Shown here: positions 1-8,397 of the stretch, piece after piece
How positions within the stretch are numbered: position 1 is the stretch's first letter
Layout of the letters: each line of letters starts with the position of its first letter
NCBI RefSeq assembly: GCF_014653575.1
Contig: NZ_BNAQ01000001.1
Span: 1,327,626-1,391,625, forward strand
Direction: 5' to 3'
From: Sphingomonas glacialis
GTDB taxonomy: Bacteria > Pseudomonadota > Alphaproteobacteria > Sphingomonadales > Sphingomonadaceae
Length of the DNA: 64,000 nt
Notes under the pieces: generated by a model
What the model was told of the DNA's origin: nothing
Seen by the model: the letters and a program-made list of their open reading frames with translations, nothing else
The model's database searches: none
Translations under genes and position numbers: made by a program

Positions 1-140
1 ACGGTCCGTTCGCAAGCTTCAACGGCATCGTCGAAGAGCTCGATTTCGATCGCAGCCGCGTCAAGGTGTCGGTGTCGATCTTCGGGCGTGCGACGCCGGT
101 CGAGCTGGAATTCGAGCAGGTCGAACGCAGCAAGTCGTAA
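1..140 (+). CDS. nusG: Transcription termination/antitermination protein NusG, C-terminal end (partial)
   Basis: Only the last 45 codons are present, read from base 3 to the TAA at 138-140. The text contains [14 protein letters not shown] and ends FEQVERSKS, which is the KOW domain of NusG, the part that contacts Rho or ribosomal protein S10 while the N-terminal domain binds RNA polymerase. The gene continues to the left of the window. In proteobacteria nusG stands just before rplK; here a minus-strand regulator gene and a palindromic repeat separate them. The identification rests on the KOW motif and the rplK neighbour and is secure despite the short fragment. Confidence 0.9.
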   Translation, partial: GPFASFNGIVEELDFDRSRVKVSVSIFGRATPVELEFEQVERSKS

Positions 141-280
141 GTCGGAAGGCCGCACGCAGATAGCGCAAGCTATCCGCGAGACGGCCCCGACCGGCCGGCG
201 GGTCGCGGCACGCGAACCCGTCCGACGCAAGACGCGGGATTTACTCCCGCGTCCCTGCCCGCAAGGCTCCGTCCTTACGC

Positions 281-377
281 ATCACCCCGGGGCTCGTTCC
301 GGGGTCCACCGGGATACGCGCACCACGACCGCAGCACGCGCGGCACGGTGGGCCCCGGCACAAGGCCGGGGTGACGG
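281..377. repeat. Palindromic repeat pair (family A) downstream of nusG
   Basis: Two inverted arms, ATCACCCCGGGGCTCG at the left and AAGGCCGGGGTGACGG at the right, enclose a variable centre with CACCGGGATRCGC and CGGCACGGTGG. The same about 95-bp layout recurs near 5.5, 29.6, 32.9, 58.8 and 60.2 kb. It looks like a REP/BIME-type mobile palindrome and could fold into a transcript-end hairpin behind nusG. Bases 141-280 hold no gene that I can support. Confidence 0.75.
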
Positions 378-414
378 TGGAGGGTAATTACAGGCCGAGA
401 CGCGCGACCCCGGC

Positions 415-1143
415 TCAATCCTCCAGCAAGTTCAAATGCAGATAGGCCGATTGAAAATCGGCCACTGAGCGCAGCCGCACCGCGTCGAGAATCACGATCG
501 TCCGCGCGCGCCGCGCGATCAGCCCGTCCAGCTCGAGCAGCTTGAGCATCCGGTTGACGTGCACCGGGGTCAGCCCGAGCGCATCGCCGATCTGTTCCTG
601 CGTCATCGGCAGCGTGTCGCTGTCGCCGCTTGCCGCATTGACCACTTCGAGCCGCACCGCGCATTCGCACAGCAGATGCGCCAGCCGCATCTGCGCGTCG
701 CGCCGCCCGATATTGGCGATCCATTCCCACGCGATCGACCCGTCGACCAGCGTGTCGAGCCAGAAGGCGTGCGCGATCGCGGGGCATCTTGCCGCGATAT
801 CAAGCAAGTCGACGCGCGGGATCCGCGCCATCGTGATCGCGGTCAGCGCCTGGACGCTGTGATCGGCGATCTTGAGCAGCGAGTTCTGCAGCTCGACCGC
901 GTCGCCCGGCACTTGCAGCGCGATGATCTGCCGCCCGCCGTCACCGACGATCTTCTGGCGATAGGCGAAGCCCTCGAGCAGCACGCAGGTGAAGTCTGCG
1001 CGCTCACCCTGACGGACGAGATAGTGGCCCGGCTCGAGCGTCTTGACGGTGAAGGGCAGCCCCAGCAACGCCGCCTCGTCAGCGGCGTCGAACCGACTGC
1101 GTCGCTTCAGCTTGACCAGCAAACGCTGGAGGGTGTCTGTCAT
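415..1143 (-). CDS. Crp/Fnr-family transcriptional regulator
   Basis: This is a 242-residue DNA-binding regulator. An N-terminal cyclic-nucleotide-binding-like beta barrel (about residues 20-130, with GHYLVRQGERADFTCVLLEG) is followed by a long dimer helix and a C-terminal winged helix-turn-helix (about 175-225) containing MTQEQIGDALGLTPVHVNRMLK, where the recognition helix carries VHVNR. Met at 1143 (MTDTLQRLL) was chosen because GGGAA lies just upstream; an in-frame start 30 bases further out is possible. No cysteine cluster of the Fnr iron-sulfur type is seen, so it is more like the sphingomonad and rhizobial Crp/Fnr proteins of unknown effector. It is transcribed against the nusG-rplK direction. 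Targets cannot be read from the sequence. Confidence 0.85.
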   Translation of the reverse strand: MTDTLQRLLVKLKRRSRFDAADEAALLGLPFTVKTLEPGHYLVRQGERADFTCVLLEGFAYRQKIVGDGGRQIIALQVPGDAVELQNSLLKIADHSVQALTAITMARIPRVDLLDIAARCPAIAHAFWLDTLVDGSIAWEWIANIGRRDAQMRLAHLLCECAVRLEVVNAASGDSDTLPMTQEQIGDALGLTPVHVNRMLKLLELDGLIARRARTIVILDAVRLRSVADFQSAYLHLNLLED

Positions 1144-1286
1144 GAATCGTTCCCGGTCACGGCGGGAGCGCAAAACTCTCAGTCATCGGACGCCAAGAAG
1201 CTCGATGATCGCGCGTCATAACACAGATTGCGGCATCGGCGGCGTACAATTGTCGTGCCGCCGCGTCCCGAGCGCGCGCTTCCGAT

Positions 1287-1315
1287 TTGCCTCGGGCACC
1301 GCTTTCGGCTATGCG
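1287..1315 (+). promoter_or_regulatory. Candidate promoter for rplK-rplA
   Basis: TTGCCT at 1287-1292 and TATGCG at 1310-1315 are spaced by 17 bases, about 100 bases upstream of rplK. The -10 match is modest. A promoter here is expected because a minus-strand gene separates rplK from nusG. Confidence 0.3.
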
Positions 1316-1412
1316 CCCCGCCTTCCCCGGCAGCTTGCCAGGGAATCGCGGGAGGCGGAGCTATGGCCCCGCCGCATGGACCGCTAAACTTGAAAGAGAG
1401 TGAGACCGCCAC

Positions 1413-1844
1413 ATGGCAAAAAAGATTACCGGCTATATCAAGCTGCAGGTTCCTGCAGGCAAGGCCAACCCCTCCCCGCCGATCGGCCCTGCGCTGGGTC
1501 AGCGCGGCGTCAACATCATGGAATTCTGCAAGGCGTTCAACGCATCGACCGGCGACCAGGAAGTCGGCACGCCGCTGCCGACCGTGATCACCGTCTATGC
1601 CGATCGTTCGTTCTCGTTCGAGACCAAGACGCCGCCGGCATCGTACCTCATCAAGAAGGCCGCCAACATCAAGTCGGGCTCGAAGGAGCCGGGCAAGGTT
1701 TCGGGTGGCAAGATCTCGCGCGCCCAGCTCGCCGACATCGCGACCGCGAAGATGAAGGATCTCAACGCCAACGATCTCGAAGCCGCGACGCGGATCATCG
1801 AAGGCAGCGCCCGCGCGATGGGCCTCGAAGTGGTGGAGGGCTGA
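1413..1844 (+). CDS. rplK: 50S ribosomal protein L11
   Basis: The 143-residue protein begins [20 protein letters not shown] and contains the L11 signature [24 protein letters not shown] (quoted in parts: [14 protein letters not shown]). L11 binds domain II of 23S rRNA at the GTPase-associated centre and is needed for factor-dependent GTP hydrolysis and the RelA response. The length is that of the family. The start has GAAAGAGAG upstream. rplA follows after four bases past the stop, so the two are one transcript, as in most bacteria. The protein is uninterrupted. Confidence 0.98.
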   Translation: MAKKITGYIKLQVPAGKANPSPPIGPALGQRGVNIMEFCKAFNASTGDQEVGTPLPTVITVYADRSFSFETKTPPASYLIKKAANIKSGSKEPGKVSGGKISRAQLADIATAKMKDLNANDLEAATRIIEGSARAMGLEVVEG

Positions 1845-1848
1845 GCTC

Positions 1849-2541
1849 ATGGCATTCGTAAGCAAGAAGCAGAAGGCCATCACGCTCGATCGTGAGAAGC
1901 TCCACGGCATCGACGAAGCGATCGCCCTCGCCAAGTCGGGTGCGACCTCGAAGTTCGACGAGACGATCGAAGTCGCGCTCAACCTCGGCGTCGATCCGCG
2001 TCACGCCGACCAGATGGTCCGCGGTGTCGTCACGCTGCCCAAGGGCACCGGCAAGACCGTCCGCGTTGGCGTGTTCGCCAAGGGCGCGAAGGCCGACGAA
2101 GCCCGTGCCGCTGGCGCCGACGTGGTCGGTGCGGAAGACCTGATGGAGCTCGTCCAGGGCGGCACGATCGATTTCGATCGCTGCATCGCGACCCCGGACA
2201 TGATGGGCATCGTCGGTCGTCTCGGCAAGATCCTGGGTCCCAAGGGCCTGATGCCGAACCCGAAGCTCGGCACGGTCACGATGAACGTCGCGGCCGCGGT
2301 CGAAGCTGCCAAGGGCGGCCAGATCGAATATCGCGTCGAGAAGGCCGGTATCATCCACTCGGGCATCGGCAAGGCGTCGTTCCCGGCGGAAGACCTGCGC
2401 GCGAACTTCGACGCACTGGTCGACGCGATCGTCAAGGCCAAGCCGACCGGCGCCAAGGGCAAGTATGTCAAGAAGGTCGCCGTCAGCTCGACGATGGGCG
2501 CCGGCATCAAGGTCGACGTCGCCGAGGTTTCGGCGGCGTAA
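1849..2541 (+). CDS. rplA: 50S ribosomal protein L1
   Basis: The 230-residue protein shows the L1 signature region [21 protein letters not shown] (short form [13 protein letters not shown]) near residues 124-144. L1 forms the mobile L1 stalk that guides deacylated tRNA from the E site, and in many bacteria represses its own operon by binding a 23S-like hairpin in the L11 mRNA. It lies directly behind rplK and ends just before a strong intrinsic terminator, so the rplK-rplA unit is closed here and does not run on into rplJ-rplL. Confidence 0.98.
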   Translation: MAFVSKKQKAITLDREKLHGIDEAIALAKSGATSKFDETIEVALNLGVDPRHADQMVRGVVTLPKGTGKTVRVGVFAKGAKADEARAAGADVVGAEDLMELVQGGTIDFDRCIATPDMMGIVGRLGKILGPKGLMPNPKLGTVTMNVAAAVEAAKGGQIEYRVEKAGIIHSGIGKASFPAEDLRANFDALVDAIVKAKPTGAKGKYVKKVAVSSTMGAGIKVDVAEVSAA

Positions 2542-2568
2542 GCCTTCCGACTTTCGGTAAAGAATTGA

Positions 2569-2598
2569 GGGCCGGGGGAAACCCCGGCCCTTTTTTTT
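2569..2598 (+). terminator. Rho-independent terminator of rplK-rplA
   Basis: A perfect 9-bp stem, GGGCCGGGG (2569-2577) with CCCCGGCCC (2582-2590), and a GAAA loop are followed by eight T. It sits 28 bases after the rplA stop. This is the clearest intrinsic terminator in the window. Confidence 0.95.
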
Positions 2599-2649
2599 AT
2601 CTAAGCCCCACCGTGCAGGAGGAGGGACGCGCATGATTTCGAGCGCGAT

Positions 2650-2678
2650 TTGCAATTCCCCGCCACCTGCCCTACATA
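2650..2678 (+). promoter_or_regulatory. Promoter of the cold-shock gene
   Basis: TTGCAA at 2650-2655, a 17-base spacer and TACATA at 2673-2678 form a good housekeeping promoter. The mRNA would have a 5' leader of about 120 bases before the ATG at 2805. Long leaders are typical of cold-shock mRNAs, where they fold into temperature-sensitive structures. Confidence 0.65.
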
Positions 2679-2804
2679 GGCGTTGCTACAGTTCGCAAAT
2701 CGACGGTCTAGGGCGCTTTGCGGCACCATCTTCCTTCTTTCTCTGCTGATTTCGGCAACCGCTGACGCGGCTCTTCGCGTCGGCCCCACAAGAAGGATCA
2801 TGTT

Positions 2805-3011
2805 ATGACCATCGGAACCGTAAAGTTTTTTAACGCAGACAAGGGCTATGGCTTCATCGCGCCTGAAGGCGGCGGCGAAGACGCGTTCGTGCACATCACC
2901 GCCGTCGAGCGCGCCGGCATGGCGACGCTCGATAAGGACCAGCGCGTCCAGTACGAGCTCGAGCAGGACAAGCGCGGCAAGATGTCGGCTGTGAACCTGC
3001 AGCACGCCTAA
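2805..3011 (+). CDS. Cold-shock protein, CspA family
   Basis: The 68-residue single-domain protein has RNP1 (KGYGFI, residues 13-18) and RNP2 (DAFVHI, 26-31), the aromatic and basic surface by which CspA-type OB-fold proteins bind single-stranded RNA and DNA. It acts as an RNA chaperone that melts secondary structure. The sequence starts MTIGTVKFFNADKGYG, close to the family consensus and full length. AAGAAGGA lies 10 bases upstream of the ATG. It is a monocistronic unit with its own promoter, a long leader and a terminator. Whether it is induced by cold or constitutive cannot be told from the sequence. Confidence 0.95.
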   Translation: MTIGTVKFFNADKGYGFIAPEGGGEDAFVHITAVERAGMATLDKDQRVQYELEQDKRGKMSAVNLQHA

Positions 3012-3030
3012 TCGCGTCTGCTAAAAGAAA

Positions 3031-3063
3031 GGGCGGTCCGGTTCTCCGGGCCGCCCTTTTTTT
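3031..3063. terminator. Bidirectional terminator between the cold-shock gene and the AsmA-like gene
   Basis: GGGCGGTCCGG and CCGGGCCGCCC pair around TTCT, followed by seven T on the plus strand. On the minus strand the same hairpin is followed by TTTCTTTTA. The convergent genes on either side end within 25 bases of it, so it probably serves both. Confidence 0.9.
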
Positions 3064-3067
3064 GTGT

Positions 3068-5011
3068 TCAGCGCAGCGCCGCCGTAACCGCCGCCTGGCA
3101 ATCGAAGCGCTGCGGCGTCGACCCGCCCGCGCTCGGATCGATCTTGGTGATGCCGAGCGCCTGGCCAAGCGAGCGCCCGAGCACCTTGAACACGCCCCCG
3201 GCGCTCGGCTTGTCGCTCGCGCCGACACCCGCAACCGAAATGCTCGGCGCGCTCAGCGTGCCACCGACTTGGATCGGATCGGCGATCCGCAACAGCGCGC
3301 GGCTCTTGGTCGTGCCCGCAAGCGTCAGCGCGATCCGTTCGCCGTCGAGCACGATCCGCCCCGTCCCGCGCCCGACCGAACTGCCCGTATCGATTTCGAG
3401 CGGGCGCGGCACGAGCACACCGTTCGAACCGCGGAAGTCGGCGATCAGGCATTGCAGCGGGACGGTTTCGCTCGGCCCGCTGATCGCATGCGCGACCGCA
3501 CCGCTCAGGCTTTGCCCGAGCACATCGGCGATCATCCGCTGGACATGCCCCTGCGTCGCGACGATTGCCGCCTTGCCGCTGCCGTGCGCGAGCGCCTCGC
3601 GCACCGTCTCGCCCTGCCCGCTGAGCACGATATGCCCGCGGACTTGTCCGCCGATCATGTCGGGCTTGCCGACGAGGCGCTCGAGCGTCACCCCGGCGAG
3701 CCGCATGTCGATCGCGAGCTTGGGCAAGCCGCTGCGATGATCGACGCGGATCGTGCCCGTCATCCGCCCGTTCGCGAGTGTGGCAACGACATCGCTGACG
3801 GTCAGCATCCGATTGTCGAGGTTGAGCGTGCCCGACAGGCTGTCGAACACCGTGCCGCCCTTCGACAGCACATGATCGGCCGCGAAGCGGATCGTCCCGT
3901 CGGTCTTCCACAGCTTCGACAGGTCGATCCGCGTCGGCGGGATCACGCGCGGGCCGATCCGCGCGAGCCGCGCTGCGGCTTCGGCGCGCCCCTTGCTGTC
4001 GGCGAGATCGTCGAAATCGAATTGCGACGCGTGGATCCGCGCGTCGATCGCGGTGCGGATGCCGTATTTGTGGACGGTCGCACGCGCAGTGAGGCGCGAG
4101 CGGCCGATCGTGCCGGCGAGCCGGTCGATATACCAGTCGCGCACATCGTGGCGGATCGTGCCGTTCAGGTCGATCGGCTGCGTCCCGAACAGCCCCGCCT
4201 CGATCAGATAATCGAGGTTCTTGAGCGTCGGTGCCTGCGCACGCAGCGTCGCGCTGAAGTGGCGCGTGTCGAGCACGCCCCGCATCGTCCCCTGCGCCGC
4301 GAAATCGAGCGCCGAGGAGGAAAGCTTCACCGCAAACGGGTATGGCGCGGTCGGGTCGATCCCCGCGATCCGACCGCCGGTCAGCGCGAGCGTCGCGGGG
4401 GTATCGCGGAAGCTGCCCTTCGCCGCGAGCCGCAACCCGTGAGTCGCATCGACCGACAGCGGGCCTGCAACGACGAGCTGGCGCTTGGCATCGCGCAGCA
4501 CGATCTGCGTGTTGGTGACGCTGAGGTCGGAGAGGCTCGGGCGGCTCGCTCCGCCTTGCTTTGGCTTGCTGCCGTCGGGCTCCCAGTTTGCGCGCCCGCT
4601 CGCGTCGCGGACCAGCGCGATCCGCGCGCCGTCGATCGCGATGCGGTCGGGCCGGAACCGCCCGGTGAGGAGCGCCAGCACCGGCACGCGCACGCGCAGC
4701 GCCGACACGCGGACGAAATCGCCCTGCCCGGCCCAGGCCGGCTGCGCGATCCGCACATCGCGCAGCGCGACGACCGGCGTGTAGGAGAAGACACCATCGC
4801 GCGTGACCGAGCCGACCGCGACCTTGGTGTGGAGCGCGGCGGACACGCGGTTCTCGACCACGCCGCGCAGCAGCCCGACCGGGAACGCGCCGAGCGCGAG
4901 CACGAGCACGCCGATCGCAGCAGCGAGGGCGGCGCCGATCGCGAGCGCTGGGCGGTGCCAGCCTTTGGCGGGTTGGATGGATGGCGGCAGGGGGTCTGAA
5001 GGTGTCGTCAC
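3068..5011 (-). CDS. AsmA-family envelope protein
   Basis: The 647-residue protein has a short cytoplasmic start, one membrane helix (about residues 23-45, IGAALAAAIGVLVLALGAF) and a large periplasmic part. It shows AsmA features: an N-terminal block ending in LRIDGARIALVRDASGRANWEPDG-like text (here IALVRDASGRANW), long beta-rich repeats, and a C-terminal block with RIVLDGERIALTLAG and KSRALLRIADPIQVGGTLSAP. AsmA-like proteins are relatives of bridge-like lipid-transfer proteins and influence phospholipid supply to the outer membrane. The closing CQAAVTAALR tail is usual in sphingomonad versions. It stands alone, convergent with the cold-shock gene. The exact lipid role is inferred from the family only. 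Confidence 0.88.
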   Translation of the reverse strand: MTTPSDPLPPSIQPAKGWHRPALAIGAALAAAIGVLVLALGAFPVGLLRGVVENRVSAALHTKVAVGSVTRDGVFSYTPVVALRDVRIAQPAWAGQGDFVRVSALRVRVPVLALLTGRFRPDRIAIDGARIALVRDASGRANWEPDGSKPKQGGASRPSLSDLSVTNTQIVLRDAKRQLVVAGPLSVDATHGLRLAAKGSFRDTPATLALTGGRIAGIDPTAPYPFAVKLSSSALDFAAQGTMRGVLDTRHFSATLRAQAPTLKNLDYLIEAGLFGTQPIDLNGTIRHDVRDWYIDRLAGTIGRSRLTARATVHKYGIRTAIDARIHASQFDFDDLADSKGRAEAAARLARIGPRVIPPTRIDLSKLWKTDGTIRFAADHVLSKGGTVFDSLSGTLNLDNRMLTVSDVVATLANGRMTGTIRVDHRSGLPKLAIDMRLAGVTLERLVGKPDMIGGQVRGHIVLSGQGETVREALAHGSGKAAIVATQGHVQRMIADVLGQSLSGAVAHAISGPSETVPLQCLIADFRGSNGVLVPRPLEIDTGSSVGRGTGRIVLDGERIALTLAGTTKSRALLRIADPIQVGGTLSAPSISVAGVGASDKPSAGGVFKVLGRSLGQALGITKIDPSAGGSTPQRFDCQAAVTAALR

Positions 5012-5186
5012 GCGTCTGAAACCCAGACGCCGCCGGATTGTTGCACGCCCGACATGATTTCGTGGGGCCGGCCTGCGGCGCGCGCAATCGCCGCGCAGAC
5101 CACCCTCCCCGCGGCCGCAAAATCACGCTAGCGGCGGAGCCGACACCGCCGCAGCACGTTGGCTGCGGAAAGGAGAAACTACCGCG

Positions 5187-5498
5187 ATGCCGCATGCCAG
5201 CCAGATCGTCGAATGTACCGACCCCGAATCCCCTCACGCTTTCGACATCATCCCGCTCCAGCCGCGCAACGGCGCGCTCGATGCGGCGTGCCCGGTGTGC
5301 AAGGGGCACGGCCAGTGGAACCTCGAGATCGACCTGGTCAGCTTCCGCAGCAAGCGCGCGATCTGCAACCACTGCCAAGGCGCGGGCTGGGTCGAGACGG
5401 GAGACGACCCGCACGGCGTCCCCGATATCGAACGCGACGCGGCGGGCCATCCGCGCTGGTACACGCGGATCGAGCAGGACGTGCCGGAGAAATCGTAG
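5187..5498 (+). CDS. Small protein with paired DnaJ-type zinc knuckles
   Basis: The 103-residue protein contains CPVCKGHGQW (residues 35-44) and CNHCQGAGW (60-68). These are two CxxCxGxG modules like those of the DnaJ cysteine-rich domain, so it probably binds one zinc ion with four cysteines. There is no J-domain, signal peptide or membrane helix. The N-terminal 30 residues and acidic C-terminus (EQDVPEKS) match nothing I recognise. An AGGAGA sequence about ten bases upstream supports the ATG. The gene is short and flanked by minus-strand genes, but the clean zinc motif and codon use argue that it is real. Function unknown; a role in protein or RNA handling would be a guess. Confidence 0.75.
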   Translation: MPHASQIVECTDPESPHAFDIIPLQPRNGALDAACPVCKGHGQWNLEIDLVSFRSKRAICNHCQGAGWVETGDDPHGVPDIERDAAGHPRWYTRIEQDVPEKS

Positions 5499-5510
5499 AC
5501 GCCCCCCAAC

Positions 5511-5607
5511 CGTCACCCCGGCCCCGTGCCGGGGCCCACCGGGATGCACGCACCCCGACCCCAGCGCGCGCGTCACGGTAGACCCCGGGACAAGCCCGGG
5601 GTGACGG
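5511..5607. repeat. Palindromic repeat pair (family A)
   Basis: The arms CCGTCACCCCGGCCCCGTGC and AAGCCCGGGGTGACGG flank CACCGGGATGCAC and CGTCACGGTAGACCC. It has the same plan as the element at 281-377 and lies in the gap between two convergent genes. Confidence 0.8.
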
Positions 5608-5620
5608 TCAGGCGGTAGGA

Positions 5621-6805
5621 TTACGCGATAACCTTGTCGAGCGCAGTGCAGAACGCCTTCATCTCGGCGCTCGAACCGACGGTGACGCGGCTGACCGTCG
5701 GCCAGATCGGCCACGACCGCCCGATCTCGACGCTCTGCTTGCGAAACGCCGCCTGCATGTCCTTGGCAGCCCGCGTCTTCCAGTCGATCATGAACATGTT
5801 GGCGTTGGTCGGAAACACGCTCACGCCGCGCGCCTTGAGATGATCGAGCGTCAGCCCGCGCGCGCTCTGCATCTCGGCGCGGCGTGCGGCGATCAGCGGG
5901 GCGGCGGTCAGGCTGGCGGTCGCGCACGCCAGGCTGGTGACGGGCAACGCGCCCGACTGCATCCCGCCGTCATAGCGCATCATCTTGGTGAGATTGGCGG
6001 GGTTGGTGATGACATAGCCCATCCGCAGCCCGGCCATGCCGAACAGCTTGGAGAAGGTGCGCATCACGATCACGTCGGGATGTTTTACCGCGAGCGACGA
6101 GGCAACGGGCACGCCGGCGAAGTGCGTATACGCCTCGTCGATCAGCACCATCGATCCCGCCGGCTTGTTGGCGATCAGCCATTCGATGTCGGCGAGCGGG
6201 GTGATCGTGCCCGTCGGGTTGTTGGGCGTACAGATGTAATAGAGCCCGGCATCGGGGTTGGCGGCGAGCATCGCCTTGACGTCGTGCGTATACTCGGCAG
6301 TCAGCGGCACCGCCTTGACCGGCGCGCCAAGCCATGCGGCGGTGCGCCCGGCGAGTTCGAAGGTCGGGTCGGCGGTGACGAGGCCCTTGGTCGGCGAACA
6401 ATAGGTGACGACCGCGCGGCAGAGCGGATCGCTCGACCCCGGCCAGGGCGCGACATGGTCGAACGGTACACCCTCGACCGACATGACAGCCTTGATGAAA
6501 TCGCTTCGCTCGTCATGCGGCGAATAGCGGTTGCCCATCGCGATCATCGCAGCGGCGGCCTTTTGGCCGGGGGCAAGCGGGCCGGTCCAGCATTCGTTCG
6601 CCCCGATGCGGACCTTGGCGGTCGGCGCCGGATCGGGCACGCCGCCCGAGGCGAACGCCGGTCGCCCGACCGACGCGGCCAGCGCGCCGACGCCGAACAC
6701 CGCGGCAATCCGCGCCAGATCGCGCCGCGCAAAGCCGCGGGTGAGCAGATCGTCCTGCGCCTCGGCGCCGAGCGTTGCGGCGGTGGTGATGGTAGCTTCG
6801 GTCAT
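5621..6805 (-). CDS. Histidinol-phosphate aminotransferase-like PLP enzyme with Tat signal
   Basis: The 394-residue class I/II aminotransferase has CTPNNPTGTITP, DEAYTHF and the PLP lysine block RTFSKLFGMAGLRMGY, all typical of the HisC-like group that moves amino groups between histidinol phosphate or aromatic amino acids and 2-oxoglutarate. It differs from ordinary HisC in its N-terminus: a twin-arginine-type sequence, FARRDLARIAAVFGVGALAAS, then an AFASG cleavage-like site, indicating export folded to the periplasm. Met at 6805 is preferred because AGGGGG lies about nine bases upstream; an in-frame extension to 6934 lacks a clear ribosome site. No his genes are nearby. The substrate is unknown; an aromatic or phosphorylated amino compound is a guess. 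Confidence 0.85.
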   Translation of the reverse strand: MTEATITTAATLGAEAQDDLLTRGFARRDLARIAAVFGVGALAASVGRPAFASGGVPDPAPTAKVRIGANECWTGPLAPGQKAAAAMIAMGNRYSPHDERSDFIKAVMSVEGVPFDHVAPWPGSSDPLCRAVVTYCSPTKGLVTADPTFELAGRTAAWLGAPVKAVPLTAEYTHDVKAMLAANPDAGLYYICTPNNPTGTITPLADIEWLIANKPAGSMVLIDEAYTHFAGVPVASSLAVKHPDVIVMRTFSKLFGMAGLRMGYVITNPANLTKMMRYDGGMQSGALPVTSLACATASLTAAPLIAARRAEMQSARGLTLDHLKARGVSVFPTNANMFMIDWKTRAAKDMQAAFRKQSVEIGRSWPIWPTVSRVTVGSSAEMKAFCTALDKVIA

Positions 6806-6930
6806 TGAATCGGCCCCCTGCTTAAAGCGGTTTTCGATTCCGTCCTGCATGGACTCGTGCGGTCCTTGACACCGAGTGTTCCGCAGTTTCGATGCAAAAG
6901 CTACAGGCAGTCGAAGAAAAACCGCCGTCC

Positions 6931-6957
6931 GCACCCCGGCGAAAGCGGGTGTGACGA
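6931..6957. repeat. Single palindromic hairpin
   Basis: CGCACCCCGGCGAAAGCGGG TGTGACG is a degenerate single arm related to the family A palindromes. It lies in the 448-base gap (6806-7253) between the divergent aminotransferase gene and rplJ. Confidence 0.45.
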
Positions 6958-6968
6958 TCAGGCGGGCG

Positions 6969-6996
6969 TTGACTTTCCCCGCTCATCCGCTAAAGG
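6969..6996 (+). promoter_or_regulatory. Candidate promoter for rplJ-rplL
   Basis: TTGACT at 6969-6974 and TAAAGG at 6991-6996 are 16 bases apart. The -35 box is good, the -10 weak. A promoter is needed in this gap because rplA upstream ends in a strong terminator. Confidence 0.35.
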
Positions 6997-7039
6997 CCGC
7001 GCTCTCCCGTCACGCCTCGGCGCGGCGGGACCGTCCAAG

Positions 7040-7253
7040 ACAGTAGGTGATCGGGATTTGCCCGGTCTTAATTTCCTGCCGAGACGGGGACCAGGATTAC
7101 AACCGCTCTCGGCCCAGCCGCGACCGGTCTGCCGCCCTCCATCAAACGGGGCGACGCTCCCATTCCCCATCGCTGGACAATTCCGGGTGCAACAGCGCCC
7201 GGTTTGTAACCGGTCGTGCCGCGCAAGCGACACGGCCAAACGTGGAGAATGGC
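7040..7253 (+). promoter_or_regulatory. Likely L10 (rplJ) autoregulatory leader
   Basis: About 210 untranslated bases precede the rplJ ATG, rich in short GC stems. In many bacteria the rplJ leader mimics the 23S rRNA site for the L10-L7/L12 complex and lets it repress its own translation. The call rests on position and length; I did not derive a consensus fold. An open reading frame runs through this leader in the rplJ frame but has no L10-like text. Confidence 0.4.
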
Positions 7254-7775
7254 ATGGATCGCGCTCAAAAGACCGAGCTCGTCGCCGAGCTGAACCACAA
7301 TTTTGCCGAAGTCGGCGTGGTGGTCGTCACCCGCAACCTCGGCATGACGGTGGCTCAGTCGACCAAGCTGCGGAACGCAATGCGTGACGCAGGGGCGAGC
7401 TATAAGGTCTCGAAGAACAAGCTTGCCAAGATCGCACTGGCCGACACCGACTATGCTTCGTTGAGCGAAATGCTCACCGGGCCGGTCGGTCTGGCCACCT
7501 CCATCGACCCCGTCGCGGCTGCCAAGGTGGCCGTCGACTTCGCGAAGACGAACGACAAGTTCGAAATCGTTGGTGGTGCGATGGGTGCGACCGTCCTCGA
7601 CGTAGAAGGTGTCAAGTCCCTCGCGACGATGCCGTCGCTGGATGAACTGCGTGCGAAGATCGTGGGCCTCCTGGTTGCTCCTGCAACCAAGCTCGCGACG
7701 ATCACGCAGGCGCCAGCTGCCCAGCTCGCGCGCGTGCTTGCCGCCTATGCGGAAAAGGACACGGCGGACGCCTGA
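7254..7775 (+). CDS. rplJ: 50S ribosomal protein L10
   Basis: The 173-residue protein begins [20 protein letters not shown], the usual alphaproteobacterial start, and contains [16 protein letters not shown] and [21 protein letters not shown] (in part). L10 is the stalk base: its N-terminal domain binds 23S rRNA next to L11 and its C-terminal helix holds L7/L12 dimers. The ATG at 7254 follows GTGGAGAATGGC, giving GGAG at proper spacing; the frame is open far upstream but that text is not L10. rplL starts 52 bases after the stop. Confidence 0.97.
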   Translation: MDRAQKTELVAELNHNFAEVGVVVVTRNLGMTVAQSTKLRNAMRDAGASYKVSKNKLAKIALADTDYASLSEMLTGPVGLATSIDPVAAAKVAVDFAKTNDKFEIVGGAMGATVLDVEGVKSLATMPSLDELRAKIVGLLVAPATKLATITQAPAAQLARVLAAYAEKDTADA

Positions 7776-7827
7776 TTTCAGGCGCTTCGAGATTTCAAAC
7801 CCGAACTGATTTTACTGGAGAATACAC

Positions 7828-8205
7828 ATGGCAGACCTGAACGCGCTGGTTGACCAGCTTTCCGCCCTGACCGTCATCGAAGCAGCTGATCTCTCGAAGC
7901 TGCTCGAAGAGAAGTGGGGCGTCTCGGCCGCTGCTGCTGTTGCAGCGGCTCCTGCTGCTGGCGGCGGCGCTGCAGCACCGGCTGCTGAAGAGCAGACCGA
8001 ATTCGACGTCATCCTCACCGGCGACGGCGGCAAGAAGATCAACGTCATCAAGGAAGTCCGTGCGATCACCGCGCTCGGCCTGACCGAAGCCAAGACGCTG
8101 GTCGAGTCGGCTCCGAAGGCGATCAAGGAAGGCGTGTCGAAGGACGAAGCCGCCAAGATCAAGGCGCAGCTGGAAGCAGCCGGCGCGACCGTCGAGGTCA
8201 AGTGA
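7828..8205 (+). CDS. rplL: 50S ribosomal protein L7/L12
   Basis: The 125-residue acidic protein has the three L12 parts: an N-terminal dimer domain (residues 1-32), an Ala/Gly hinge (about 33-55, [18 protein letters not shown]), and a C-terminal domain with [21 protein letters not shown], the surface that recruits elongation and initiation factors. TGGAGAATACAC precedes the ATG. In most proteobacteria rpoB follows on the same transcript; here hairpins and a terminator follow, then a minus-strand gene. Confidence 0.98.
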   Translation: MADLNALVDQLSALTVIEAADLSKLLEEKWGVSAAAAVAAAPAAGGGAAAPAAEEQTEFDVILTGDGGKKINVIKEVRAITALGLTEAKTLVESAPKAIKEGVSKDEAAKIKAQLEAAGATVEVK

Positions 8206-8211
8206 GCTGAA

Positions 8212-8252
8212 GCGGGAGCGACGATTTAGCCTCGGCTAAATCGCACTCCCGC
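8212..8252. repeat. Long perfect hairpin after rplL
   Basis: GCGGGAG pairs with CTCCCGC and, inside it, CGATTTAGCC pairs with GGCTAAATCG around a two-base loop. The stem has no T run and is unlike the family A elements. It may protect the 3' end of rplL mRNA or be an RNA processing site. Confidence 0.7.
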
Positions 8253-8316
8253 GAAGCCGGCCGGCGCGGCTTGCCGCGTCCGACGTCATGGGCTTTGCCC
8301 ATGACGGCTTGCCCAA

Positions 8317-8355
8317 GAAAAAGGGGCGACACCATGCGGTGTCGCCCCTTTTTTC
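8317..8355. terminator. Bidirectional terminator after rplL
   Basis: A perfect 13-bp stem, AAGGGGCGACACC (8321-8333) with GGTGTCGCCCCTT (8338-8350), is followed by T's on the plus strand and, read on the minus strand, by TTTTTCTT. It separates rplL from the convergent envelope gene that ends at 8398, so rplJL and rpoBC are not one simple operon here. Confidence 0.92.
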
Positions 8356-8397
8356 GTTCCGACCCGCACCGCACCCCCAAGCGCGGGAGCGGAAATC

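Noticed and set aside
3021..5927. A 968-codon minus-strand frame overlapping the AsmA-like gene and a palindromic repeat
   Set aside because: Low-complexity Arg/Ala/Asp text in a different frame from the clear AsmA-like protein.
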